43,145 bases of DNA, taken from positions 1 through 43,145 of the forward strand of contig JAACJQ010000413.1 in NCBI GenBank assembly GCA_016879935.1, read 5' to 3'. This DNA comes from Archangiaceae bacterium. GTDB lineage: Bacteria; Myxococcota; Myxococcia; Myxococcales; Myxococcaceae. Position numbers and translations under genes: made by a program. This document shows positions 24,265 through 33,799 of the stretch, piece after piece. Each line of letters starts with the position of its first letter. Position 1 is the first letter of the stretch. The notes below the pieces were generated by a model. That model was not told where the DNA came from, searched no databases, and worked only from the letters and a program-made list of their open reading frames with translations.

Positions 24265-24963
24265 GTGAAGCGACTGTGCGTGGCAGTGCTGGTGACGATG
24301 AGCTCGATGGCGTTGGCGCAGGAGATCGGCACGGAGATCACTCCCGTGACGCCGGGCTCGGGCACCACCAAGCCGGCCAACCAGCCCAACGACAACCCGT
24401 ACGCGAACAACCCGCCGCCCAGCAACACGGGCGACAAGCAGGGTGAAGTGAAGCCCGCCGCGAAGCCGGTCTCGGCTGACGGCATTCTCTCGGCGCAGAA
24501 GGGCGCCTTCGGCGTGCGCGCGACGTTCGGCGGCCAGGGCATCGGGCTCGCCGGTCGTGGCACGGCGGCGGCTCCTGTCGACACGGGCTCGCTCGGCTTC
24601 TCGTACTGGGGCAGCGATCAGTTCACGCTCCTCTTCGACGTGGGCGTGGGCCTCGGCATCTCTGGCGGCGGCGTGCTCTTCGGCTTCGGCGCGACCATCG
24701 GCATGGACTACCACTTCCGCACCTCGGCAGACGCGCTCCGGCCGCTCATCAACGTTCAGGTCGGCATCGGCAGCGGCATCGCTTCTGACATCGGCAACGC
24801 GCTGCAGCTCACCGCGCAGTTCGCCGGTGGCGCCGAGTACTTCTTCAGCCCCAGCTTCTCGATCTCCGGCCGCATCGGCCTGGGTCTGCGTCTTCCCTTC
24901 TCGTCGGGCAGCATGACGCTCACCACGTTCACGCCCGCGGCTGGAGCCGCCTGGTACTTCTGA
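24265..24963 (+). CDS. Outer-membrane beta-barrel protein
   Basis: 232 residues with a signal peptide (MKRLCVAVLVTMSSMALA-QE), a Pro/Asn-rich linker (about residues 25-65, NPYANNPPPSN), then alternating amphipathic strands rich in Gly and aromatic residues (FGVRATFGGQGIGLAGRG, FSYWGSDQFTLLFDVGVGLG, TIGMDYHF), ending in a C-terminal Phe (AAWYF). That is the standard appearance of a small OmpA/OprF-N-like eight-stranded barrel. The GTG start has GGAGGAAAGCC directly upstream. Specific role unknown. Confidence 0.82.
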   Translation: MKRLCVAVLVTMSSMALAQEIGTEITPVTPGSGTTKPANQPNDNPYANNPPPSNTGDKQGEVKPAAKPVSADGILSAQKGAFGVRATFGGQGIGLAGRGTAAAPVDTGSLGFSYWGSDQFTLLFDVGVGLGISGGGVLFGFGATIGMDYHFRTSADALRPLINVQVGIGSGIASDIGNALQLTAQFAGGAEYFFSPSFSISGRIGLGLRLPFSSGSMTLTTFTPAAGAAWYF

Positions 24964-25242
24964 GTCACTCCCGGCGTCAGGCTCGCTCGAGCCCGGCGTC
25001 GGCATCACCGGCTGGCAGTCGCGGAGTTGTTCGAGCGCGGCCGCCACTCGATCGTTATTCTCGATTCACCGCGGCCGGCACTGACTCGCACGCCCGCGGC
25101 GCAGCAACACTGAGGGCCAGCGGATGCGTCGCTCGACAGCGGCGCGATCTGTTGGCCCTTCGTCTTTCACACGCGGGTCGAAATCACGCGGCGCCAAGGC
25201 CGGGAATCTCTTCCTGCGCGCGCCGCTTGTCGGAGAGTCTTT

Positions 25243-28071
25243 TTGGCGATTGATGAAGAGCAGGTTCTGGCCCTGGTGCAGAGCGCCGGGCGGTTGGTTG
25301 GTATCAAAGAGCTGTTGCGCGCGGGGGGCTTGAACCCCGGCGAGCAGACATTGCTCAAGCGCATTCTGCGCGACCTCGTGAAAGACGGGCGCCTCGAGCG
25401 CGACGGGAAGCGCTTCGGTGTTCCCGGCAAGCAGCACGCCCGCAAGTCGGGCCCCGCGTGGGACGCCAAACAGCCTGCCAGCGTTCGGGCGAAGGCCGGC
25501 GTGACACCGGGGTTCCGCAAAGAAGGCGCTGGTCGGAAGGTGAGCGTTCGCGAGGAGCGCCCGCCCCCCGCCACCAGGGGGAAGAAGAAGTTCGAGGAGC
25601 GGACGCCTCGTGAGTTCGCGCCGCCGAAGCCGACAGGCGTGAAGTCGCCGGGGCCGAACCTGATCGAAGGCATCATCAACCACCACCCCGATGGCTTCGC
25701 CTTCGTGCGCGCGCTGACGGGCAAGTCCGAAGACGTCTTCATCCCTCCCGATCAGGCCCGCAAGGCGCTCGATCACGATCGCGTGATCGTCGAGGTCATT
25801 CCCCAGCGCGGTGGGCGCACGCTCGGCCGCATCGTCGAAGTGAAGCGCCGCACGCGCCAGCACGTCGTCGGCACCTACTGGGAGCAGAAGGGCCTGGCCT
25901 GGGTCGAGCCTCGTGAAGCCGAGCTCGGCCTCATCGACGTACCGAAGACGCAGCTCGCGCGGCCAGGCGATCTCGTGAAGGTGACGCTGGGGCTGGCCGA
26001 GAAGGTGCTCCGCGGTCACGAGCACCGGCTCACCGGTGAGGTGTCGGGGTCGCTCGGGTCCGAGGCGGATCACTCGGTCGAGGTCTTGTCGGTCGCGTTC
26101 TCGCGCGGCTTTCAGGACGAGTTCCCCGACGAGGTGATGGCCGAGGCAGACGAGTTCCCGATCGAGCTGACGAAGGCCGACCTCGAAGGGCGGCGCGATC
26201 TGCGCGACATGCAGCTCGTCACCATCGACGGTGAAGACGCGCGTGACTTCGACGACGCGATCTTCGTCGACCCGCTCGATCACGGCTGGCGGCTGGTGGT
26301 CGCGATCGCAGACGTCTCGCACTACGTGACGCCGGGCAGCGCGTTGAACACCGAGGGCCTCAACCGCGCGACGAGCGTCTATCTGCCGGGCCGCGTGCTG
26401 CCGATGTTGCCGGAGCGGTTGTCGAACGGGCTCTGCTCGCTCAAGCCGAACGAAGATCGACTCTGCATGGTCGCCGACATGGAGATCGATCACTCGGGCG
26501 TGACGACGAAGACCGAGATCTACGCCGCGGTGATGAACTCGAAGGCGCGCTGCACGTACACCGAAGTGCACCAGGTGCTGAACGGCGAGAGCGTGCCGCA
26601 CCGGGAGTTCCTCAAGCCCATGCTGCACGAAGCGCATCGGCTGATGAAGGCGCTCAACAAGATGCGGGTCGCCCGCGGCGCGGTGGACTTCGACCTGCCC
26701 GAGACGAGACCCGAGCTCGACGAGCAGGGCCTGCCGGTGAAGCTCGTTCGCCGCGAGCGCTGGGAGAGCCACCGCCTCGTCGAAGAGTGCATGCTGGCCG
26801 CCAACGAAGCCGTCGCCAGGGAGTTCCGCGAAGCCGGCCGCGTCACCGTCAACCGCTTCCACGGCGAGCCTGACGAAGATCGTCTCTCGGCGTTCCTCAC
26901 GCTGTTGGGCGCGTACGGCATCAAGATTCCCTCGGGGAAGATCGGCTCGAAGCAGCTCAACCAGATCCTCAAAGAGCTCGAGGGCCACCCGGAGCAGAAG
27001 GCGCTGCACCAGCTCGCCCTGCGCTCGATGATGCAGGCCGTCTACTCGTCCGAGACCAGCGGCCACTACGGCCTCGGCGCCGAAGACTACCTGCACTTCA
27101 CCTCACCGATTCGCCGCTACCCCGACCTGCTGGTGCACCGTCTCCTCAAGCACTGGTGGAAGACGAAGCGCGAGCTGTCTGACGCCGAGCTGGAAGAGCT
27201 CGAGTCGATGGCACAACACTCGAGCGAGCGTGAGCGGGCGGCGATGCTCGTCGAGCGCGAAGTGAATGCGCTCTACAGCTGCCTGTTGATGAAGGACAAA
27301 GTCGGCGAGTCGTTCGCGGCGACGGTCTCGTCACTGGCCGAGCACGGCTTCTTCGTCGAGCTCGACGATCTGTACGTGGAAGGTCTCGTCAAAGGCGAGA
27401 CCGTCTACCCGGACTTCGAGTTCGACCAGTCGACCTACCGCATCAGCTACAGCAACGGGCGCGAGGTGAAGGTCGGCCTCAAGTGCACGGTGACGCTGGC
27501 CGCGGTGAACCTGTCGAAGAAGCAGATGGACTTCGTCGTCGAGGGTTTCGCCGACGAAGAGGGAGCGCTCACGCCATACGCGGCGAACAAGAAGCGACCG
27601 TCGAAGGGCAGGGGAGGTGGGGGGCGCAACGAACGGTTCGAGCGTGGACCCAGGCGTGATGCGCGAGACGAGCGCCCTCGACGAGACGAGACGTCGCAGT
27701 GGGAGAAGAAGGCGCCCGGCCGTGCAGACGCTGGCAAGCCGTGGGACCGTGCCGAGAAGCCCGCGCGCTTCGAGAAGCCGGCTGCACGGTTCGAAAAGCC
27801 CACCCGTTTCGAGAAGCCCGCTGCCCGGCACGAGAAGCCTCGGTTCGAGCAGCCACCCGTTGCCGACCAGGAAGAGCGTCGCGCGCCGACCGAGCCCTCC
27901 GAAGGGGGAAAGCCGTTCGACCCCCGGGCCGTGCTCGACCGTCTCTGGAAGGAGCGGGGAGGGAAGCCCACGGCAGCGCCTTCACGGTTCTCGTCGAGTC
28001 GCGACGACGATCGCGGAGGAAACAGCCGAGGTGGAGGCCGGAACGATCGCGGCGGCGGACGTCGTCGCTGA
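25243..28071 (+). CDS. rnr: Ribonuclease R
   Basis: Processive 3'-5' exoribonuclease that degrades structured RNA. Domain order: an N-terminal winged-helix (residues about 1-65), cold-shock OB folds (about 130-300), the RNB catalytic domain from about 325 (VTIDGEDARDFDDAIFVD, the metal-binding Asp cluster) to about 660 (HFTSPIRRYPDLLVHR), then an S1 domain from about 688 (AATVSSLAEHGFFVEL). Residues from about 782 are low-complexity: Gly/Arg-rich, then six or so repeats of a (A/T)RFEKP unit, and a final GGGRNDRGGGRRR. At 942 residues it is longer than E. coli RNase R (about 810) because of this tail. TTG start with CGGAGAG upstream; the AIDEEQ N-terminus fits the family. Confidence 0.96.
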   Translation: MAIDEEQVLALVQSAGRLVGIKELLRAGGLNPGEQTLLKRILRDLVKDGRLERDGKRFGVPGKQHARKSGPAWDAKQPASVRAKAGVTPGFRKEGAGRKVSVREERPPPATRGKKKFEERTPREFAPPKPTGVKSPGPNLIEGIINHHPDGFAFVRALTGKSEDVFIPPDQARKALDHDRVIVEVIPQRGGRTLGRIVEVKRRTRQHVVGTYWEQKGLAWVEPREAELGLIDVPKTQLARPGDLVKVTLGLAEKVLRGHEHRLTGEVSGSLGSEADHSVEVLSVAFSRGFQDEFPDEVMAEADEFPIELTKADLEGRRDLRDMQLVTIDGEDARDFDDAIFVDPLDHGWRLVVAIADVSHYVTPGSALNTEGLNRATSVYLPGRVLPMLPERLSNGLCSLKPNEDRLCMVADMEIDHSGVTTKTEIYAAVMNSKARCTYTEVHQVLNGESVPHREFLKPMLHEAHRLMKALNKMRVARGAVDFDLPETRPELDEQGLPVKLVRRERWESHRLVEECMLAANEAVAREFREAGRVTVNRFHGEPDEDRLSAFLTLLGAYGIKIPSGKIGSKQLNQILKELEGHPEQKALHQLALRSMMQAVYSSETSGHYGLGAEDYLHFTSPIRRYPDLLVHRLLKHWWKTKRELSDAELEELESMAQHSSERERAAMLVEREVNALYSCLLMKDKVGESFAATVSSLAEHGFFVELDDLYVEGLVKGETVYPDFEFDQSTYRISYSNGREVKVGLKCTVTLAAVNLSKKQMDFVVEGFADEEGALTPYAANKKRPSKGRGGGGRNERFERGPRRDARDERPRRDETSQWEKKAPGRADAGKPWDRAEKPARFEKPAARFEKPTRFEKPAARHEKPRFEQPPVADQEERRAPTEPSEGGKPFDPRAVLDRLWKERGGKPTAAPSRFSSSRDDDRGGNSRGGGRNDRGGGRRR

Positions 28072-29025
28072 TCAGCGCATGTGCTCGGTGGCGGGCAGAT
28101 CGGCGCCCGTCATCGGCTTGCCAGACAGCCGCGCTCGCATGCGGTTGAAGCCTTCGGCGTGCCACTCGAAGAACTTGGGCTTGCTGTTCAGCTCGGTCGC
28201 GCGCCGTCTCCACTCGCTCTCGGCCGCGTCGAGCTCTGCCAGCGTCGGCTGGCCAGAGCCCCGGCCCGTCAGCTCACGAAAGATCCACGGCGAACGAATC
28301 GCGCCACGCGCGATCATCACGCCGTCGCAGTGCTGCAGCAGCCGTTGCGCGGAGTCGAGCGACATCACGTCACCGTTGCCGATGATGGGAATCGTGGCGC
28401 GCGCCTTCACTTCGGCGATCGCCTCCCAGTGCGCAGGGGTCGACGATTCCTCGCGCGCATGACGTGCATGCACCGTCAGCCCGTCGAGCAGCTCGTTCGC
28501 GAGCTCGACGATCGGCAGGTACACCTTCTGATCCATCTCAGGCCGATTGAGCCCGAGGCGGATCTTCGCAGTCACGGCGCCGATGGGGAGCGAGGTGCGA
28601 CCCTTCCAGGCCCGCAGCACCTCGAAGATCGCGCGCAACTTGTTCTTCCGCTTCAGCAGGGCGGGGCCGGCGCCGATCTTGATCACCTCTGGTGACGGGC
28701 AGCCGAAGTTCAGGTCGACGGCGCGCAGGTTCTTGAAGTGCGGATGCGTCGAGGCTGCCAACGTGTCGAGGTTCGTCAACGCCTCTTCGAGCTCGACTTC
28801 GTTCACGACCATCAACTGCACGCCGGTGGGCACGTCGCCGTCGAACGAGTCGATCAGATCGATGGTGCTCTTGTTGTTCCGCACGAGGCCACGCGCGCGG
28901 ATCATCTCGGTCCACGTGAAGCCGGCGCCGAGTGACCAGCACAGCCGTCGATGCGCCGCGTCGCTCACGCTCTCCATCGGAGACAGAATGAACGGTGAGG
29001 CCAGCTCGAGGCTGCCCAGCTTCAC
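28072..29025 (-). CDS. dus: tRNA-dihydrouridine synthase family protein
   Basis: FMN-dependent TIM-barrel enzyme that reduces uridine in the D-loop of tRNA. SPMESVSDAAHRRLC is the FMN-binding start (usually APMxGVTD). LNFGCPSPEVIKIGAGPALLK contains the proposed catalytic Cys (C109), followed by AKIRLGL, LTVHARHAREE and PIIGNGDV, then GVMIARGAI. 317 residues is normal. The start is GTG at 29025, overlapping the end of mutS2 by 4 bases (GTGA), so it is translated from the mutS2 message. The subfamily (DusA/B/C) is uncertain. Confidence 0.9.
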   Translation of the reverse strand: MKLGSLELASPFILSPMESVSDAAHRRLCWSLGAGFTWTEMIRARGLVRNNKSTIDLIDSFDGDVPTGVQLMVVNEVELEEALTNLDTLAASTHPHFKNLRAVDLNFGCPSPEVIKIGAGPALLKRKNKLRAIFEVLRAWKGRTSLPIGAVTAKIRLGLNRPEMDQKVYLPIVELANELLDGLTVHARHAREESSTPAHWEAIAEVKARATIPIIGNGDVMSLDSAQRLLQHCDGVMIARGAIRSPWIFRELTGRGSGQPTLAELDAAESEWRRRATELNSKPKFFEWHAEGFNRMRARLSGKPMTGADLPATEHMR

Positions 29026-31433
29026 GCCAGCACCACCACCGTCACGCCGTCTCCGCCTTCGGGGCCGTCACCAGGGCGGAAGCTCTTCGCGTACGGAGAC
29101 GAGCGCAGGTACTCGCGGATCATCGCCTTGAGCGCGCCGGTTCCGTGCCCGTGGAGCAGAATCGCCGCGGCCTCACCGTCACGCGAGACGCGATCGAGGA
29201 AGCGCTCGACCTCGCGCATCGCGTCTTCGGCCCGCTGACCACGCAGATCGAGCGTCGGGCTCGCCAGCGTCATGGGCTTCGCCGCGGTCGCTTCGGCGCG
29301 TTTGATCTGCTCCTCCCTCTTCCCGGCAGAGGAGGGAAATCGGCTGGGCGTCACGGCGCTCTTCTTCGGTGGCAACAGCTCGGAGGAGGGGACCCGCATG
29401 CGCAGTGCGCCCATCGTCACGACCACGGCGTCTTGCGAGACGTCGACGATCTCGACCTCTGCGTCGAGCGAGCGGTGACGTGCCTTCGCACCGACCTTGA
29501 TCTCCAGCGGAGCGAGCTCCTCGGGCCCCGACTTCAGCTCGGTGCGCACGTGGCGCTCGGCGACCGTCTGCTCGTTGATGCGCGCGCTGATCTCGGCAGC
29601 AGACTCCTTCGCCGCCTTGAGCGCCTTGTCGCTGCGATCGGTCTCGAGCCGCTCGACGAGGGCGCGAATCTGGGTGCGCGCGTACTCGAGCTCGGCTCGC
29701 AGCGACTCGCGAAACTTGAGCTCTTCTTCCTTCTTCTTCCGCTGAACTTCGGCGAGCTGCGCTTCCGCGTTGGCCTTGAGTTCACGAGCTTCACGCGCGT
29801 CGCGCTCGGCCTGATCGCGCTGGTCCAGCATCTTGCGACGCTCGTCTTCGGCCGCCTGAAGGGCCTTGGAGAGCGCTCCCCCGGCGTTCTCGGCGAGGTG
29901 GGTGGCGCGCAGGCAGATCGCCTCAGGCAGACCGACACGCCGCGCGATGTCGATGGCCGACGAAGCACCAGCGGCGCCGAGCTGCAGTCGATACGTCGGC
30001 GCCATCTTCTTCGCATCGAACCCGACCCGGCCGTTCACGAACCGCGGGTCGAGGTGAGCGAGCGCCTTCAGCTCTTCGAGGTGCGTGGTGACGAGCACCA
30101 ACGCTCCCTTCTCGAGCAGATCCTCGAGCACGGCCGTCGCGATCGCCGCGCCTTCCCGCGGGTCGGTGTCGGCCGCGATCTCGTCGATCAGCACGAGCGC
30201 GCCCTTCTTCGCCGTCGAGACCACGCTCTTGAGCACGGTGACGTGTGCCGAGAAGGTCGACAGGCCCTGCTCGAGGTCCTGCAGGTCGCCGATGGCCGAG
30301 TGCACCTGGTTGAAGAGCGGAATCGACGAGCCGGGGTCGCAGGGAATCGGCAGGCCGGCGCGCACCATGAGCGCACACAGCCCGATGCCGGTCAGCGTGA
30401 CGGTCTTGCCACCCGCATTGGGGCCCGAGACGACCAGCGCCCGTGCACCCTGCGAGAGATCGACGTCGTTCGCGATCACCTGATCGCCCTTGAGCACCAG
30501 CCGCGGGTGCCGCAGGCCCTTCACGTTCAACGGGCCGTGGGCGGGATGCACCGTGGGCGTCGTCGCGTGCAGATCGAGCGACAGCACCGCGATGGCCTCG
30601 AGCTCATCGAGCTCCGACGCCGCGAGCAGGCCGTCTTCGATCTTCGCCGCTTCACGCGAGACGAGCTGCGACAACTCCATCAACACCTTGCGCTCTTCTT
30701 CGAGCACCACCGAGTTCGCGATGGCGAGTTCGTTGCCGACGCCGATCAGCTCCTGCGGCTCGACGAAGAGCGTCTGGCCCGACTGGCTGGCATTGTGGAC
30801 GATGCCCTCGACCTCGCGCTGATGACTCGACAGCACGGGCACGACGTAGCGATCGTTGCGAACCGAGTAGTAGCCCTCGCGCAGGTTCGTCGCGAACTTC
30901 TCGTCGCGGAGCAGATCGTCGAGGCGCGCTCGAATGCGCCGGTGCAGCCCACGCGCACGTTCACGGGCGTCACGCAGCTCGTCACTCGCGCGATCGGAGA
31001 TCTCACCGCTCGCCTCGAAGCTGCGATCGAGCCGGGTCGCCAAGCGACCCAGCAGCGGCATTCGACGGCCCAGAGCGGCGAGCCCCGGCACCTTCTCGCG
31101 GCGCTCCTGCAGGACTTCGTACGCACGCTCGAACGCGAAGAGCGCCTGGCAGATCGCCATCAACTCGCGAGGCTCGAGCATGCCCGCCTTGGTCGCGCGA
31201 TCGAGCGACGGGCGCAGATCGATCAACCCGCCGATGGGGAGGGAGAGCGGCTCCTGCTTGAGCCGGGTGGCCTCTTCGACGAGCTCGAGGCTCGCCAGCA
31301 CTTCGGGAATGCCGTCGAGGAAGGGGCGGGCGATGCCACGCGCCTTGCCCACCTCGGTGCGGCAGCGCGAACCGATGGCAGCTCGAACGTCGTCGAAGCC
31401 GAGAGAGGTGAGGGTGCGATCTGAGACGTCCAC
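29022..31433 (-). CDS. mutS2: Endonuclease/recombination suppressor MutS2
   Basis: MutS-family ATPase with a C-terminal Smr nuclease domain, acting on branched DNA and, in some bacteria, on collided ribosomes. The Walker A GPNAGGKTVTL (about residue 335), Walker B GALVLIDEI and STFSAHV signature are intact. A long coiled coil (about 510-620, with AEDERRKMLDQRDQ and QRKKKEEELKF) is the MutS2 insertion. The Smr domain covers the last 76 residues with LDLRGQRAEDAM and LLHGHGTGALK. GTG at 31433 has GGAG 6 bases upstream; GTG at 31445 would add four residues but has no ribosome-binding site. Upstream gene of the dus pair. Confidence 0.95.
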   Translation of the reverse strand: MDVSDRTLTSLGFDDVRAAIGSRCRTEVGKARGIARPFLDGIPEVLASLELVEEATRLKQEPLSLPIGGLIDLRPSLDRATKAGMLEPRELMAICQALFAFERAYEVLQERREKVPGLAALGRRMPLLGRLATRLDRSFEASGEISDRASDELRDARERARGLHRRIRARLDDLLRDEKFATNLREGYYSVRNDRYVVPVLSSHQREVEGIVHNASQSGQTLFVEPQELIGVGNELAIANSVVLEEERKVLMELSQLVSREAAKIEDGLLAASELDELEAIAVLSLDLHATTPTVHPAHGPLNVKGLRHPRLVLKGDQVIANDVDLSQGARALVVSGPNAGGKTVTLTGIGLCALMVRAGLPIPCDPGSSIPLFNQVHSAIGDLQDLEQGLSTFSAHVTVLKSVVSTAKKGALVLIDEIAADTDPREGAAIATAVLEDLLEKGALVLVTTHLEELKALAHLDPRFVNGRVGFDAKKMAPTYRLQLGAAGASSAIDIARRVGLPEAICLRATHLAENAGGALSKALQAAEDERRKMLDQRDQAERDAREARELKANAEAQLAEVQRKKKEEELKFRESLRAELEYARTQIRALVERLETDRSDKALKAAKESAAEISARINEQTVAERHVRTELKSGPEELAPLEIKVGAKARHRSLDAEVEIVDVSQDAVVVTMGALRMRVPSSELLPPKKSAVTPSRFPSSAGKREEQIKRAEATAAKPMTLASPTLDLRGQRAEDAMREVERFLDRVSRDGEAAAILLHGHGTGALKAMIREYLRSSPYAKSFRPGDGPEGGDGVTVVVLA

Positions 31434-31607
31434 GGAGTTCTCCACGAAGCACAGCCGCCGGGCTCATAGCCGCACCCGACCCCGCCCGCGACGTGTTCGC
31501 GAGGCGCGTCCTGACCGGGTGGCCTGTTCAGCGGGGCGGCAGGCAGGCCTCTTCGGCTGCGCCAGGGGAGCCATCGAAGTGGAGGCCGGACGCGTGTGAC
31601 AGCTTCG

Positions 31608-31613
31608 TGCTAG
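31608..31613 (+). promoter_or_regulatory. Candidate -10 box (TGCTAG)
   Basis: TGCTAG ends 10 bases before the GTG start at 31624, in the same arrangement as at 17582 and (as GGCTAG) 32335. Confidence 0.35.
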
Positions 31614-31623
31614 GGGCGGGCGC

Positions 31624-32304
31624 GTGATCGGCTTCGTCGCGCTCATGCTCGCCGCCGCGCCCCATCAGGCCCGCCTCGCAGACGCACTCGAACTCGAGAA
31701 GCAGGGCGCCGACGCGCAGGCCCTCGAGAAGCTCGAGGCGCTCGTGGTCACTGACCCCACGTGGGATCTCGCCAGGCTCGAAGCGGCCCGCGTGCGCTTG
31801 AAGGTCGGGACCGAGCTGGAGCGTGCGAGCTGGCATGCCGACATCGCGCGCTCACTCGCTCCTGAGAACCCCCGCGCGCACTACCTGTGGGCGCTCGCGC
31901 AGGACGAGAACGGCAACCCGGTCGAAGCGACCCGCTCACTCGAGGTCGCGCTCTCGCTTCGTGCCGATTTCCCCGACGCGCGTTTTCGCCTGGCCGGGCT
32001 GCTGTCTGCCCAACGTCGCTGGCCAGAAGCCGTCATCGCCTGGCGCACGTATGTGGAGTCGATGCCCGCAGCGACGGGGGCCCGCCTTCAGTTGGCCCAG
32101 GCCCTCGAACAATCGGGCGATTTGAAGGGCGCCGAGACCGAGCTGCGAGGCTTGCTCAAAGTCGAACCCTTGCGGCCCGTCGCGACCCGTCGCCTCGCCG
32201 ACCTGCTGGACAGGAGCGGCCACCACGACGAGGCCAGCCGCCTCAGGCGATCGCTCGAGCAGCCGGGACGAACGCTGCGCCCGTTGAAGCCGTCTGCTCG
32301 CTGA
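31624..32304 (+). CDS. TPR-repeat protein, probably exported
   Basis: 226 residues. The GTG start gives a short hydrophobic N-terminus (MIGFVALMLAAAPHQARLA) that could be a signal peptide. Tandem TPR units follow (ALEKLEALVVTDPTWDLARLEAARVRL, PRAHYLWALAQDENGNPVEATRSLEVAL, ARLQLAQALEQSGDLKGAETEL, RRLADLLDRSGHHDEASRL), with the alternating small and aromatic residues typical of the helix pairs. No catalytic domain. It probably serves as a protein-interaction scaffold in the envelope, followed by a second TPR protein 45 bases downstream. Confidence 0.78.
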   Translation: MIGFVALMLAAAPHQARLADALELEKQGADAQALEKLEALVVTDPTWDLARLEAARVRLKVGTELERASWHADIARSLAPENPRAHYLWALAQDENGNPVEATRSLEVALSLRADFPDARFRLAGLLSAQRRWPEAVIAWRTYVESMPAATGARLQLAQALEQSGDLKGAETELRGLLKVEPLRPVATRRLADLLDRSGHHDEASRLRRSLEQPGRTLRPLKPSAR

Positions 32305-32334
32305 CGCCTTCGATCTTCCGCGATCCGTCGAATC

Positions 32335-32340
32335 GGCTAG
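32335..32340 (+). promoter_or_regulatory. Candidate -10 box (GGCTAG)
   Basis: GGCTAG ends 9 bases before the ATG at 32350; AGAGG lies between them, so a ribosome-binding site is present here as well. Confidence 0.3.
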
Positions 32341-32349
32341 AGAGGCGAC

Positions 32350-33798
32350 ATGAATCTCCGACTGGCCGCTGGGGGGCTCCTGTTGGTCGCTGGTTCCGTG
32401 TTCGCCGCGGAGCCACCCGGTCTCACCGCTCCGACCGGCGAGGTGCTCAAAGAGCTGCGTCGCATCGAGAGCGCCGCCTGGCACGGGCAGGTCGACGTCG
32501 CGCGAATCGAGCTGCAGAACCTCGCGAAAGATCGCCCGAATGACCCGATGCTGCGGGTCTACGTCGCGTGGTGCTCGATGCCCACCGACGACGCGTGGAA
32601 CCAGCTCAAGAACGTCTCGCAGATCTACCCCGATCTCTCGTGGGTTCACTACGGCATGGGCCGCATCTACATCGGGTGGAAGATGCGCGACCTCGCGAAG
32701 ACCTCGCTCGACAACGCCCTCAAGAAGGACCCCAACTTCTACCCCGCGATCATCGCGCAGGGCGACATGGCACGGTTGAAGGACGAGCTCGACGAAGCCG
32801 AGACGAAGTACCGCGCCGCCCTCGCCATCGCCGACGACGCCGAAGCCCATGCCGGGCTCGGCCTCGTGCTGATGAAGAAGAACAAGCCAGACGACGCCAG
32901 GCCCGAACTCGCGAAGGCGATCGCGCAGTGGGCCGATCAGCCTGCGGCGCTCCGTGAACTCGTGAAGCTGCAAGAGGCCGCGAAAGACCCCGAGCTTCCG
33001 AAGAACCTCTCGCTGCTCGCCGATCTCCAGCCGAAGGATCGCGAGGTGCGCCGGCTCGTCGCTCAGCTCAAGTACGACGCCGGCGACAAGAAGGGCGCGC
33101 TCGCGGAGTACGAGAAGCTGCTCAAGCTGGGCAACCCCGACCTGATCACCGCGACGCGCATGCAGGCGATGTATCGCGAGGTGAACGACGCCGAAGGTGA
33201 AGAGCGCGCCAGCCTGCTCATGTCAGGCCTCGACAAAGAGGCCGTGCCGCCGCTCGTTCGCATCGCCGAACTGAAAGAGGCCCGGAAGGATCTCGACGGC
33301 GCCGAGAAGACGCTGCTCGAGGCGCTCGAGCGAAAGCGCGACCTGCCCGACACCTGGTACCGGCTCGGCAAGGTGAGCCTCGCGAAGAACCAGCCGATCT
33401 TCGCGCTCGATCGCTTCCGCCGTGGCGGCGCGAAGTCGGGTGAGCACAGCGACGACTGCAAGGCCGAAGCGAAGAAGCTCGAGGAGTCGTTCAAGCTGCC
33501 CGCCAAGCAAGCGAAGGGCTCGGTCGATCACATCTACGGCATGGTGGCCAAGACGCTGGAGGACTTCTACTTCGTGCGCCGCAAGGCCAACCCGAAGCTG
33601 AAGGGCTCGCTCAAGGTGCGCGTGAAGGTCACGGCCGAAGGCGTGGTCGAGACCTCGGAGGTCGTCGAAGACACGCTCGGCGACGTGCTGCTGGCAGGCC
33701 ACGCGGTGTTCGCGCTGCGTGACGCCGAGTTCGAGATGAAGCGCCGCGAGCCCGTGTTCGAGTTCGAGCTCGGCGTTCCCGTGAAGAAGGGCAAGTGA
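32350..33798 (+). CDS. TPR protein with AgmX/PglI (TonB-like) C-terminal domain
   Basis: 482 residues with a signal peptide (MNLRLAAGGLLLVAGSVFA-AE). Residues about 40-380 are TPR-like helix pairs (WVHYGMGRIYIGWKMRDLAKT, AEAHAGLGLVLMKKNKPDDA, LKYDAGDKKGALAEYEKLL). The last 90 residues (NPKLKGSLKVRVKVTAEGVVETSEVV, then GDVLLAGHAVFALRDAEFE and FEFELGV) follow the AgmX/PglI C-terminal pattern, a TonB-C-like module seen in myxobacterial gliding and adhesion proteins; the usual Cys pair is not present. The stop is followed after 1 base by the NamZ-type gene. Likely periplasmic. Confidence 0.8.
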   Translation: MNLRLAAGGLLLVAGSVFAAEPPGLTAPTGEVLKELRRIESAAWHGQVDVARIELQNLAKDRPNDPMLRVYVAWCSMPTDDAWNQLKNVSQIYPDLSWVHYGMGRIYIGWKMRDLAKTSLDNALKKDPNFYPAIIAQGDMARLKDELDEAETKYRAALAIADDAEAHAGLGLVLMKKNKPDDARPELAKAIAQWADQPAALRELVKLQEAAKDPELPKNLSLLADLQPKDREVRRLVAQLKYDAGDKKGALAEYEKLLKLGNPDLITATRMQAMYREVNDAEGEERASLLMSGLDKEAVPPLVRIAELKEARKDLDGAEKTLLEALERKRDLPDTWYRLGKVSLAKNQPIFALDRFRRGGAKSGEHSDDCKAEAKKLEESFKLPAKQAKGSVDHIYGMVAKTLEDFYFVRRKANPKLKGSLKVRVKVTAEGVVETSEVVEDTLGDVLLAGHAVFALRDAEFEMKRREPVFEFELGVPVKKGK

Positions 33799-33799
33799 C

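Noticed and set aside
24964-25242. Possible RNA gene or terminator in the gap before rnr
   Set aside because: No clover-leaf, strong hairpin with T-run, or conserved element is visible.
28995-31424. 809-codon open frame on the plus strand opposite mutS2
   Set aside because: It is the antisense shadow of a GC-rich gene: Arg/His/Leu-rich, with no domains, and mutS2 motifs on the other strand are unambiguous.
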